Of a stretch of 64,000 bases of DNA, positions 47,585-57,601 are shown in pieces (within the stretch, counting starts at the first letter, position 1; each line of letters begins with the position of its first letter). The DNA comes from Glandiceps talaboti (taxonomy: Eukaryota; Hemichordata; Enteropneusta; Spengelidae): positions 21,095,081 through 21,159,080 of the forward strand of contig NC_135568.1 in NCBI RefSeq assembly GCF_964340395.1, in the 5' to 3' direction. The notes under the pieces are model-generated. The model did not search any database, was not told where the DNA came from, and saw only the letters and a program-made list of their open reading frames with translations. Both the position numbers and the translations under genes were made by a program.

Positions 47585-49775
47585 GTGTGTGTGTGTGTGT
47601 GTATGTGTAAACAACTTAAACTCAAAAACTGCTGAACCGATTGCCATGATATTTGGTGGGTCCATTACCTTGGGTGTCTAGTTGGGAAATTGTTCAAATC
47701 AAAATGATCGCATCACAGATGTGTGATTTGGGTCAAAAAATGTGATTTTTGGTCAAAAAACTTAAACTCAGAAACTACTGGGCAGATTGGTGCGAAATTT
47801 GGTGGGAACATTCTTAAGGGGATGTAAAGTAAGATTTGTCCATGACGGGATGATTCCATCAGTGATATGCAAATTAGGGCTAAAAATGTGTCTTTTTGGT
47901 TAAAAATCTATAATTCCAAAACTACTGAGGAGATTAGGCTGAAATTTAATGGGAATGTATCTAGGGATGTATGGACAAAGAAATATCATATTCCATGAGT
48001 GATATGCAAATTAGGTGTAAAAATGTTCATTTTTGGTCAAAAACTTATATCTCAAAAAGTACTTGGTCACCGAGTCTGAAACTTGGTGAGATGTTTCTGC
48101 ATGTTATTCTTCAAAACATTTTGACAAAATTGGCCCTAGCAACCATGACCACGCCCTTAGCAACAACCAAATGGCAGTATATTTTGGTCAAATAACAACA
48201 TCATATGGTAGGCAAATGAATAAACATTCAAAAAATGTATGCAAATACCATAGCAACCATGACCACGCCCATAGCAACAGCCAAACGGTCTTGTATTTCA
48301 CAAAGATAACAACAGGGATTAATAGACAATTGAATAAACGTTCAAAAAATGTATGCAAATGTGCCTAGCAACAAGACCACGCCCATAGCAACAGCCAAAT
48401 GATCACATATATTGCAAAGATAACAAAGAGGATTAATAGACAATTGAATAAACATTTTAAAAAATGTATGTAAATATGCCTAGCAACAAGACCACGCCCA
48501 TAGCAACAGCCAAATAATCACATATATTGCAAAGATAACAACAGGAATAGAAGACAAATGAATAAACATTCAAAAAATGTATGCAAGTGTGCCTAGCAAC
48601 AAGACCACGCCCATAGCAACAGCCAAATGATCACATATTGTGAAGATAACAATGGAGATTAATAGACAATTGAATAAACATTCAAAAAATGTATGTAAAT
48701 ATGCCTAGCAACAAGACCACATCCATAGCAACAGCCAAATGATAGCATATATCGTAAAGATAGCAACATGGTTGGATAGGCAACTGGATAGTCATTCACC
48801 AAATGAGCACTTATTGTTCGCATGTTAGCATTTTTAAAAACTGTACAGTTGTGCTACAATGCCATTGGCGGTATTTTTTTCTTTTAACGCTTCTGCTAAT
48901 TTAGATGACACTTTATTTTCTGTAACAGTAACATTAATATTCCCGTTATCAATATAAATTTCAATAGTTAATAATGTACGTCGGTCACACTTTATTGAAA
49001 ATCCATTCAAAAGAGTATTGTATTCACCCTCAGTATTTAATTTAATACATTTAATAAAAATGCTACCACTGGTTACTTTCTTTATATTATTCGTCATCGC
49101 TTCACTAGCAGTAACCAATTTTAATTTAGCCACATCAATAGGTTTCAAACCGAGTACATTAAACTGCGCATCATAAAATAAGTTAATATTTCCTTCGTCA
49201 ATGTCATAACTACAATACCATTCCCCTGAATTCATAATTCTACGAAAAGTATTGTCACTTTTTACTATTGTTTTTGAAGCATCCATTTTTAAATGCAGTT
49301 TTGGGTTTAGAAGGTCTAGCCTAAGATCTGCTTCCGGTAAATAGTGTCTGATATCAGTTAAATTGAATGTTTTAGTATTATTATTATAAACCAACATATA
49401 AGGAACTTGGTCAGTTAAACCATGATCAATAGTTAATGGTTTTTCGATCAATTCAACAAAGTCTCGTGGTAAATCAAAAGCATAGAACTTATTATCTCTG
49501 TTACTATATGCAAAATCAAATGGTACATGGTGTTTTGTTGCTTTAAATTCTTCGATTGTCTCATCTACGTCAATTAGGTCTACTATATTGTTAGTATGCT
49601 CGTGTGATTGAACTGCCGCTGGTTCTAAATTAAATATTTTAGATTCATTTTTCCATCTAAAGACAAAATCTTTATTATTATGTCATCCAGATAAATTCGA
49701 TGTGAAAACATCTTTACAATCATTAAGTGTATATCCTTGTGGTGCTATCATACCTAGTCCAAAATTTGATGGCAT
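47390..49775 (-). pseudogene. Polinton gene of unknown function, with one TGA stop and a transposon inside
   Basis: It starts MPSNFGLGMIAPQGYTLNDC, meets a single in-frame TGA after 30 codons (49,683-49,685), stays open through WYCSYDIDEG and IEIYIDNGNINVTV, and is cut at codon 299 by the family III element at 47,486-48,878. The last 31 codons resume beyond it in the same frame, to FKVF. Total about 330 codons. The beta-rich composition would suit a structural or fibre-like protein, but no family is recognised. It is divergent from the jelly-roll candidate, with 70 bp between the starts. Confidence 0.65.
47486..48878. repeat. Family III repeat, most complete copy, nested in the Polinton
   Basis: It begins ATTAGCACAACTGAACTGAG with its hairpin partner GTTCAGCAGTGCTA, then (CTGT)n, (GT)n, the conserved blocks and five or six ~115-bp TAGCAACAAGACCACGCCC modules. 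It ends with CAGTTGTGCTACAATGCC and GGTATTTTTTT. TTC flanks both sides (47,483-47,485 and 48,879-48,881), a possible 3-bp target duplication, and its removal restores the host frame. Confidence 0.82.
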
Positions 49776-49845
49776 ATTATACTTCGTATTTCGTATATAA
49801 TATATATATATAATATAGTTATATATAATTTTATATAAAAAAACA
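49776..49845. promoter_or_regulatory. Putative divergent promoter in the Polinton
   Basis: A 70-bp, almost pure A/T spacer with TATATATATAATATAG separates two divergent start codons. It is the only intergenic space between these genes, so it is the likely site of both promoters. This is inferred from layout and TATA-like composition only. Confidence 0.4.
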
Positions 49846-52800
49846 ATGAAGTTGTATATAAACAAAGAATCTAATGATATCACTACCAGTTTTACAGAAA
49901 CGCTGACTGGTTATAAACAGATACGACTGTTGGAGTGTAAACTATATAATTCCTGGTATAATATTACGAAAGAAAACAATGAAATTGCTTTTACTACTGG
50001 CAATAAACCAACAGTTAAAAAAATAGAACCAGGTAATTACAATGTAGAAACATTAACGCAAGCGATTGGTAGAGCAAAATTGATTAATTTTAAGAGAATT
50101 TTGCCAACAGGAAAAACACAGATGGTGCTCAGTGATAATATTAAAGTGGACTTTTCAAAACCAAAGAATTTCGCGAAAATACTTGGTTTTAAAGGTGATT
50201 CAAAATGCTCAGATTCACTATTGCTAATTTGCTAGACGACATGTTTGTGAAATGCATTCTGGTTTTAAAACTTTTCAAAAGCGTCTGCAAACACCTTAAA
50301 ATGACCCTTTTTCAGTCACTTCCCTTCGGATTTACTTCGAGAGTTTCGGGTATTTCCGGTCCCACCTAGACCACAGGATTTTATGACGTCATAAGGAGAC
50401 ATGGTTAGCACGTAGCCTATGAAGAGCGTAGTCAACAGGTGAATAAAACTCAACAGCATTGTGAAAAAATACATTGCTGGTGGTTGTAATAGACACCAGT
50501 AAACAAAAACTACACTCTACATGTCTTATTAACCAACATTTACCGATATTTACTCACACTTTCTCACTAATTGGCAGTGTCTGTGGGTATAAATGCTAAA
50601 ATATGATCTCCCCATATTATGGCAAAATAAATCAAAACGGCTAGACTAGATATATATAAACACTTGTAATGTCGCGTGTTTCACATTCATTGACTTTTAT
50701 TTATCTGATTTTTTATTATTTGCCGACAAGAAGCATTACGATACCGTCGTGACGTTTGACGGCATCTATGGGCCAAGGACGGCATATTTTAGCCCAATCG
50801 TACTCGCGTCGCCTTTTGAACAGTGCATTTAACAACAAAGTAAACATATTTCATCTCGAATAAATATACTAGCTATTAGAATACCAATGGGAAACTTCAA
50901 GAAGGCGTATCGGGAAATGTGCCACAATATATTTGTTGGTCCCATAATACACTAATTGATTCGATTTGCTCCCAGCATATGGAAGTACGCTCCGAGTCAT
51001 TGCATCATGTAAATGGAACTGTGACCGACCTAATTTTGTTGTCCATATATAAAATGAGACTGACCTGTAAATTTTTCTCAGTTTTCGTTGTGGTCTTGTA
51101 TTGTCACATGTTTGGCTTGTGAACACAAGTTTACATCTATTATTGTCTAGGGCGTAACACTCTAGTCCGAGTCTGAAACCCATATAAAACCTAAGAAACT
51201 TGGATCGGACAGAACAGAAGTAGGTCTCATCGACTTGTTGGGGACTCGAATTATTGCTTGTTTTTATCACGGTATACAGGTGATTATTATATATCGGTAG
51301 AGGGGTAGTGTTGTCAAGTTTTGTGCAGTCACCGCGGCCGCAGCAGTAAGCTTATACTAGGATAGTTCCACCGATCAAAGCTGAAGCAGTGTATGTACAA
51401 TGTACGTATGGAATCGGGAGAGCACAGCACACATTCGTGTCGGGTTAAATTTATCCACGTGTTGATGTAATCCATATTTATCAATCAGATATATTGTAAA
51501 ATTCTTCAAGTCGTACAGAAATAACGCCTCTAACTTCAAAACAAACCCTGAGAAACTGGACCGGACGTGGCTAGCCAAGTATCTAGTTGCAGGCTTTCTT
51601 TCATAACCATGTGCTGGGGTCACGACCTTGATTGCCGACGTCAATATTGTCCAATCATATTTAATATCATGAACACATCGCGATATTTGATTTATTGGTT
51701 TCCTAAACTGTATACTTTGAATACCATGATTCGTTACAGAATTCTTCTAATGAATATTAAATAGGCCGCTTGTTGCATTAAATTAAGTGATATCGCAACA
51801 AGGGAAACCATACAAGTTTTCTTCCAGACGAGTTGCTAAAGTCATGTAAATGACAACACTAAACTCACGAAATTTCCTCAATTCTTTACAATTTTATTGC
51901 TGATAATATGGCAATCTAATAGCTAGTATATTTATTCAAGATAAATATGTTTACTTTGTTGCTAAATGCGCTGTTCAAAAGGCGACATCTGTGAGTATAG
52001 TCGAGTATAGTGGGCTATAATATGCTGTCGACGCCATGGCTGTCGAAGATATTGTAATGCTTCTCCTCGGCAAATGATAAAAAAAATCAGATAAATAAAT
52101 TGAAACATGCGAGCGACATTACAAGTGTTTATGTATATCTACACTGTAGTCTAGCCGTTTTGATTTATTTTGCCATAATATGGGGAGATCATATTTTAGC
52201 ATTTATACCCACAGACACTGCCAATTAGTCAGAAAGTGTGAGTAAATATCGGTAAATGTTGGTTAATAAGACATGTAGAGTGTAGTTTTTTTTACTGATG
52301 TCTGTTACAACCACTAGCAATGTATTTTTTCACAATGCTGTTGAGTTTTGTTCACCTAGTGACTACGCTCGTCATAGTCTTAGTGCTAACGTGTACCCCT
52401 TATGACGTCATAAAATCCCATGGTCTAGGTGGGACCGGAAATACCCGAAAACTCTCGAAGTAAATCCGAAGGGAAGTGACTGAAAAAAAGGTCATTTTAA
52501 GGTGTTTGCAGACGCTTTTGAAAAGTTTTAAAACCAGAATGCATTTCACAAACATGTCTAGCAAATTAGCGATAGTGAATCTGAGCATTTTGAATCACCT
52601 TTAAAGAGAGAGAATATAGTTCATCGAGTATTAGTCCAAACAAAGCAGATTTTCTTCCTGTGACTGAATATGTAGTCTACTGCGATATTATAGATACACC
52701 TACTAATTACATTAATGGAAAAAGGTCTAATTATTTACAAATTTTAACGATACAAGAAAATAAGGGTGAAATAGGAGAAGCTGTCACTTATTCATTTCCT

Positions 52801-52926
52801 GCTAATGTTCCAGTACCAATCAAGAAAATGAATATAACTAATCTTCGAATTTGGATAACAAATCAAAATAATGAACCAATAGATTTTAATGGTTGGCCAG
52901 TTTCATTTCAACTCGAGCTTACCTAA
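49846..52926 (+). pseudogene. Polinton capsid-type (jelly-roll) protein candidate, split by a TTAA element
   Basis: The only clear plus-strand gene of the element. The first part (49,846-50,192) begins MKLYINKESNDITTSFTETL; the second (52,605-52,926) ends FNGWPVSFQLELT. The TTAA-flanked foldback element lies between, and taking it out with one TTAA leaves 223 codons in frame. A short beta-strand-rich protein with a YVVYCDIIDTPTNYINGKRS block and a C-terminal PIDFNGWPVSFQLEL strand fits the single jelly-roll minor capsid (penton) class of Polintons. That assignment is a judgement from pattern and size, not a search. No stop or frameshift apart from the insertion. Confidence 0.6.
50193..52600. 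mobile_element. TTAA-flanked foldback transposon, copy 2, nested in the Polinton
   Basis: It has the same AGGTGATTCAAAATGCTC ends, long inverted arms and centre as the copy at 1,648-4,006, with scattered substitutions and small indels. TTAA lies at 50,189-50,192 and 52,601-52,604. ORFs in the centre (133 codons antisense at 50,869-51,270) are shortened in the other copy and are not considered genes. Confidence 0.88.
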
Positions 52927-52952
52927 AGTTACTTACAGTTACTTAAAGTTAC

Positions 52953-53657
52953 TTACAGTTTACCTAACGTAACTTGACCATATGCTAACGTGTTACGATG
53001 ATCAAGAACATAACGTTTATCATTGAAGCAACTTAAAGAAGTTTTATTGATTTTGTAACTACCAATCTGGTGATTTATCGATCGTATAATATTCATGGAA
53101 TGTTTCATCTGTAAATTTTCAAAAAGTACTGTCTTATATTCTTCATGGGTGATATTCTTTTTAATAACTATCTTTTTTATTCCATTTGCTTTTCGGGTTG
53201 ATGAAGTTTCTGTGATATAAGAATACATTTTACTACGAAGGCCAATAAATTCAGTGATTGGTACACCGGCACATTCATCTTTCATTTTACCAAGTATCTT
53301 TTTATTATAATCAAAATAGTATGGACTCTCAGATGAGTAATCACTATTATCGAACAGATCAAATATGTCTTTGTCTTGATAGAAATCTTTATAGGGATCA
53401 TCGGCTTGAATTTCATACATTAATGAATCGGTATCTGTGAATAGCAATTTTGCTTTTGAACCATATTTTTCTTTGATATATTTGTAATGAAAGTCATACA
53501 TTAAAGTTTTGGACAAATCAAGAATACTCATCCCAACATATAAAGGTTGATTTAAAGTTAATCTTTCCTTTTTATTTTCAACAGCAACCAATCCTTCCGT
53601 TATAATTTTTTGCATAACAAAAGTTGGTTTAGCTACTAATTTCTTGATTTGATTTTA
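52953..53657 (-). pseudogene. Protein-primed DNA polymerase B, C-terminal remnant
   Basis: About 230 codons remain of an enzyme usually over 1,000 residues. Visible are the palm motif C (LLFTDTDSLMYE, with the metal-binding DTDS), the preceding VGMSILDLSKTLMYDFHY helix typical of Polinton polymerases, and the GLRSKMYSY block matching the family's KxY element. The exonuclease domain, the terminal-protein insertion and motif A are absent. The fragment abuts the end of the next minus-strand gene, so an internal deletion probably removed the rest. It converges with the jelly-roll candidate, 26 bp apart. It cannot encode a working polymerase. Confidence 0.85.
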
Positions 53658-54893
53658 CTATATAAATATGTAACTTAAAAATATTGCCCCAATTATTATT
53701 CCAATCGTTGAATATTCATGAACAACGTCAACGATGCCATGCTCTTGTGTTACTGCTACTTCTGCCACTTCTGCTACATCTGCTACATCTACTGCCGCTA
53801 CCACTTCAACTGAATCTAGCCGTTGCACTGGATCATCATAACCTTCCATTTCCTTTAATGCTGATTTTTTTACATCATTATTTATGTTGTTATAACCGAA
53901 CTTCATATCTTCTGTCGCCTGTTGCAAGAAATTGTTATAACCTGCCACATTCGTATTCAAGTTTATAATCATTTTACTCGGAATTAACCATAAAGAAGGA
54001 GAAATGGCTAGATCTAACTTTACACTCGTTGCATTGATTACATTTTGATAACGGGGTATACTGTTATCCTCATTGATGCCTCTCGTCTCATCCTCGAGTA
54101 ATGAAATCATTTTTTGTCTTGTTTCTTGACCGGTGCCGCCAGAGTCTGCTATACTTACTCGCGTGTCTGCTTGACTTCCTAACATGCAATATACTTAAGC
54201 TTCGATTGATCGATTCAATCGTCCTAAACCCGCTTGTGTAAAGCCTGTACTGTTTTCTAAAACAAAATAATTGTATGGTTTATAATCGGCATTTTGAAAT
54301 TTATACCAGTGCCAACTTCTGCGAGCCTCGTCTGGAGCATCAGGGTTTCAACCATTGTATTTTGATATTTATATTGGATATCTTTTATATATGGTTTTTT
54401 CCACCACTCATATCCGACACCTATACCATTGTTTCCTGATGTGTCATACGTGAATCTGAAATCTGTATTATAATCTAATCCAAATTCATCGCATATTCTA
54501 TGATAAGACGGTACATCATATAAATTATCAGCTTTACTAAAAGTGTCGGGGTCATCAGGTATGGGCAAGAAAGTTCATTCAATATTCTTCTTATCGTAAA
54601 GTACACGTGAAATCTAAAAAATGATTGAATCTGTTTAGGAATATTTTCATCCGGTCGCAGCTAACCAAACAGCAAAATTCAATTGTTGATCCCAGTAATG
54701 CATATTTGGACCTTTCAACCATTTGTTGGCACTACCTGCATTATAATGAATTACTATGTAGTTTTTGAATATATCTCTCAATTTTATATTGAATCGATCA
54801 GTTTCGCTTACATAAACATTCATGTTGACTAGTATGTCTCGTAAATCCATGGACATCCCTTTATCAAATGGTTGATGTAATGTATAGTTAGCA
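53658..54893 (-). pseudogene. Polinton protein of about 400 aa with C-terminal membrane segment, multiply frameshifted
   Basis: One gene is spread over at least four frames: a block with HYNAGSANKWLKGPNMHYWD, a short block near 54,600 (FFRFHVYFTIRRIL), a block with SYHRICDEFGLDYN, and a last block with GSQADTRVS and GYNNFLQQA. There are shifts near 54,648, 54,570 and 54,345, and an in-frame TAA near 54,200. The C-terminus has an Ala/Val-rich low-complexity stretch (VAAVDVADVAEVAEVAV) followed by a single hydrophobic helix (IGIIIGAIFLSYIFI). I recognise the pattern as recurring in invertebrate Polintons but know no established function. Its place among structural genes suggests a virion-type role, which is inference. 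Confidence 0.65.
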
Positions 54894-54895
54894 TT

Positions 54896-55027
54896 TTATT
54901 TAGAGTAAATGGTTTTGGAAAATGCGGCTGTTGCGGCTGCTGCGGTGACTCCAATGATTCTGAAGGCGGCTGTTTTTTTAGCTTTGGCTTTGTTTTTTTT
55001 CGTTTCTGGTAATCCTAATGTCCACAT
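54896..55027 (-). CDS. Small basic protein with hydrophobic Ala-rich tail (43 aa)
   Basis: It begins MWTLGLPETKKNKAKAKKTA with eight lysines in the first 18 residues, followed by a hydrophobic Ala-rich helix (FRIIGVTAAAATAAF) and a short polar end. It lies between two Polinton genes in the same orientation, 25 bp after one and a few bases before the next. It is intact. The composition recalls the small basic core or membrane-active peptides of adenovirus-like particles, but no homology is claimed. Confidence 0.45.
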   Translation of the reverse strand: MWTLGLPETKKNKAKAKKTAAFRIIGVTAAAATAAFSKTIYSK

Positions 55028-55052
55028 TTTTTCAGGTTCTATATTAAAGGGT

Positions 55053-55409
55053 TTATATAAAACATACTAATAAATTTCCATAATTATCTTGAAATATACG
55101 TCTGTTCCTAGTATCTTGTATTAATTTAAGAACCCAGTATTCATTCAAAAATTTAGCCTCTTGATTGTCCTCTGGTTCTGGAAATAAACCTAAGAATTCA
55201 ATACGTTTAAAAAAATTCTTTTCTTCGACTTCTTTACAAAAGGATAAAATAATCTGATAAAGAGCTGTATCTTTCAATTTTACCCCTGTATTTATAATTA
55301 ATACGTGCATATTTTTTCTTTTCAAGTTGTCCCATTCTAGCTCTACATTAAAACCAAGGACTTCTTTGTACTTGTTTAAAAATTTGGTTATATTATGTTC
55401 TCCAAACAT
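55053..55409 (-). CDS. Polinton hypothetical protein (118 aa)
   Basis: An intact ORF begins MFGEHNITKFLNKYKEVLGF and ends DNYGNLLVCFI. It looks mixed alpha/beta with a charged N-terminal half and a FLGLFPEPEDNQEAKFLNEY segment. It is collinear with the integrase and the downstream genes, and its AT-rich codon use matches theirs. No family is recognised. Confidence 0.5.
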   Translation of the reverse strand: MFGEHNITKFLNKYKEVLGFNVELEWDNLKRKNMHVLIINTGVKLKDTALYQIILSFCKEVEEKNFFKRIEFLGLFPEPEDNQEAKFLNEYWVLKLIQDTRNRRIFQDNYGNLLVCFI

Positions 55410-55526
55410 TTTCCTAAACTGTTGTACTATACACTATATTTTTTAAATATTTTAAATATTTTTAATATTTTCAATCGGTTCCCAAGAATTGAATTTATCG
55501 TCATATCCTAACCATTTTACCAATGC

Positions 55527-56519
55527 CTATTCATGACCTTTGATTTTTTTCTTACGTAATATTTTTTCAATTTTATAGTCTTTCGATTCCTTAGTTATAT
55601 CAATCGATAATTCTTGCTCATAAAACGTGCCTTCAATGTCTTCACCCGATAAATCTTCCAGAGTGTAAACAATAATGGGACCAAAGATAATTTGTTTGAT
55701 TTTGAAAAGTTCACGTGTGTAGTTTGGTAGATATCCTTTGGCAAACACATTCTTGTATTTGGAAATTCTCACAGTATCACCAATATTAAACTTCGGAGTT
55801 CCATATTCAACAGTGAGATAAGCACCGTACAAATTATACCAAAAGATATTTTCATTCTTTGATAATGATGCTTCCTTCGGAGTCATGTGGATTGAATTGT
55901 GATAAGTATTGTTATAACCATCCACTAATCGATCTAGTACGTCAACCCATTTTCTAGTCTGTTTATCAGTAAAATATTTATACATACGTGATTTAAGTGT
56001 CCTGTTGAAGCGCTCGACAACTGATGCTTTTTTATCGGATCATGTACTAAACCACTCAATTTCACATTTTTCAAAAAGCTCTTTAACATGCTTATTGTAA
56101 AATTCCCGACCTTTATCAAATTGTATTTTATTCGGTTCACGGTCTTTGAAAATTAACTCAAAGGAGTCAGCCATTTCAATACCACGTTTTGATTTAAGCG
56201 ATATCGCCCAGGCATACTTCGATAACACATCGATAACAGTCAGGATGTAACGATACCCCTGATTCCCCCTCTGGTCATTGGGCATATCTACAATGTCAGC
56301 TTGCCACTGGTCATCAATTCCATAAACAATTACTTTGCGATAAGGGAACTTTTTAATTGCTGGTTTGTGCATAGTGTAAACTTCTTGTTCTTCCAGCCAT
56401 TGTTTCAATTCCTTATATTTTATTTTTTTGTTGTCTGCTTTGATTTTACGCCACAATTTTGTGATGCCGCTGTATGCTAAATCAGAATTATAATACAAGT
56501 CTCGCAGATACTGGTCCAT
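55527..56519 (-). pseudogene. Polinton integrase (retrovirus-type DDE), single in-frame TGA
   Basis: It begins MDQYLRDLYYNSDLAYSGIT. The RNase H-fold core shows the catalytic triad: Asp in WQADIVDM, Asp in IQFDKGREFYN and Glu in ASVVERFNRT, about 33 residues after the second Asp. One TGA (56,040-56,042) lies between the second and third catalytic residues; the frame is otherwise open for 330 codons. The C-terminal part (FNIGDTVRISKYKNVFAKGY, then VYTLEDLSGEDIEGTFYEQE) matches the SH3/chromo-like tail of Polinton integrases. It would insert the element and create the 6-bp duplication. Broken only by the stop. Confidence 0.9.
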
Positions 56520-56556
56520 ATTAGTAAATTATATAAAGTAATATTTTATCAGTAAA

Positions 56557-57019
56557 TTATATTTCTGATTTCATATCTGAATAACCATTCAGTTTATAAT
56601 ACTTCAAGTAACGCTCCAAAGGTGAAGTATAATTGGCAGCTTTTTGCATTTCGAGAGACTTCATGAATACTTCCTGAATAAATTCCTGAGGTGTTTCAGT
56701 GTTTACATTTGCCTGCGTATATGTTAGTAATTCCTTGAAATGTTGATACTGTAATTTTAAATTTGTTACTTTATCCGATAATTTTAAGTTTTGGTTGACA
56801 ACTGTAACGACTATTGGAACAGCTGCTAATAAACTGATAAAAACTGGAATTACGGGTACTGCAGCTATTAAATGCACCAACTCCTGAAACAATTCCACTA
56901 GTAATGAGTATCGCTTTATTAACACGACTTAATAATTTGTAAGAGCGTCTATATGCACTACATACTCGTGTAAGATAATCGGTTAAATCTTGTATCGTTT
57001 TAACATTTTGGTCAATCAT
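56557..57019 (-). pseudogene. Polinton two-helix membrane protein, one frameshift
   Basis: The first frame begins MIDQNVKTIQDLTDYLTRVC and runs through ILITSGIVSGVGA. Near 56,870 the reading shifts to a second frame starting at LIAAVPVIPVFISLLAAVPI and ending KLNGYSDMKSEI. The two hydrophobic segments would form a helical hairpin, and the C-terminal half is charged and helical (EFIQEVFMKSLEMQ). It lies directly upstream of the integrase in the same direction. A similar layout recurs in invertebrate Polintons; the function is unknown. Confidence 0.6.
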
Positions 57020-57028
57020 TTTGTGGTA

Positions 57029-57601
57029 TCACTTTATATTTGTAAAAATATTATTTTTAAAAGGTTTGACAATCAAAGTGGAACGAAAAGTTATTTTAGA
57101 ATAACGACGATCGAAGACCCTAAAACTAATAGTGACTTTAGCCCTTTTTATAACATTAAATAACTGAGACACAGATGCTGGTATAATTTGTTTATTTATA
57201 ACGTATGTTGAATGAGATATTTTAATTTTATCATCGAATTTCGTATCAAAATTAACTATTGCTGTCTCGTTAATGTCTTTATAAATACTATCGGATTCTA
57301 CAAAATGTTGAATATGATAAGTTCCTGGTTGAATAAAGTAATCATTACTGTCACTATCAAATATTACCTTCTCTGTATTTATTATATGAGAAAATTCATT
57401 TACAAATAGTCTAACAATTTTTTTATGATCTAATTCAATTATTGCAATTTTTTCTGTTATTATAGGTTTTGGCGGCGGAATCGGCTTTAATTTAAACATA
57501 TTATTTTCATATTCTGTCTGATATTTAACACCTGGGATTATTTTCATGAATTTTAAATCCCTATGATCATTGAGAGACAAACTTAATGATGTGGTCGTCA
57601 T
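57029..57601 (-). CDS. Polinton hypothetical protein (190 aa), intact
   Basis: It begins MTTTSLSLSLNDHRDLKFMK, has a proline run (KPIPPPKPIITEK), then a beta-rich body, and ends with a basic stretch (RRYSKITFRSTLIVKPFKNN). It is the first of the minus-strand genes and is preceded by an AT-rich leader. The composition would suit a structural or DNA-binding role. No family is recognised. Confidence 0.5.
   Translation of the reverse strand: MTTTSLSLSLNDHRDLKFMKIIPGVKYQTEYENNMFKLKPIPPPKPIITEKIAIIELDHKKIVRLFVNEFSHIINTEKVIFDSDSNDYFIQPGTYHIQHFVESDSIYKDINETAIVNFDTKFDDKIKISHSTYVINKQIIPASVSQLFNVIKRAKVTISFRVFDRRYSKITFRSTLIVKPFKNNIFTNIK

Noticed and set aside
50869-51270. 133-codon ORF in the TTAA element centre
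   Set aside because: The other copy (2,533-2,733) keeps only half of it because of indels and stops, so it is not under coding constraint.
49683-56042. TGA recoding in the Polinton
   Set aside because: Only one TGA per gene, other genes in the element carry frameshifts and a TAA, and host exons use TGA nowhere internally. Simple decay is enough.
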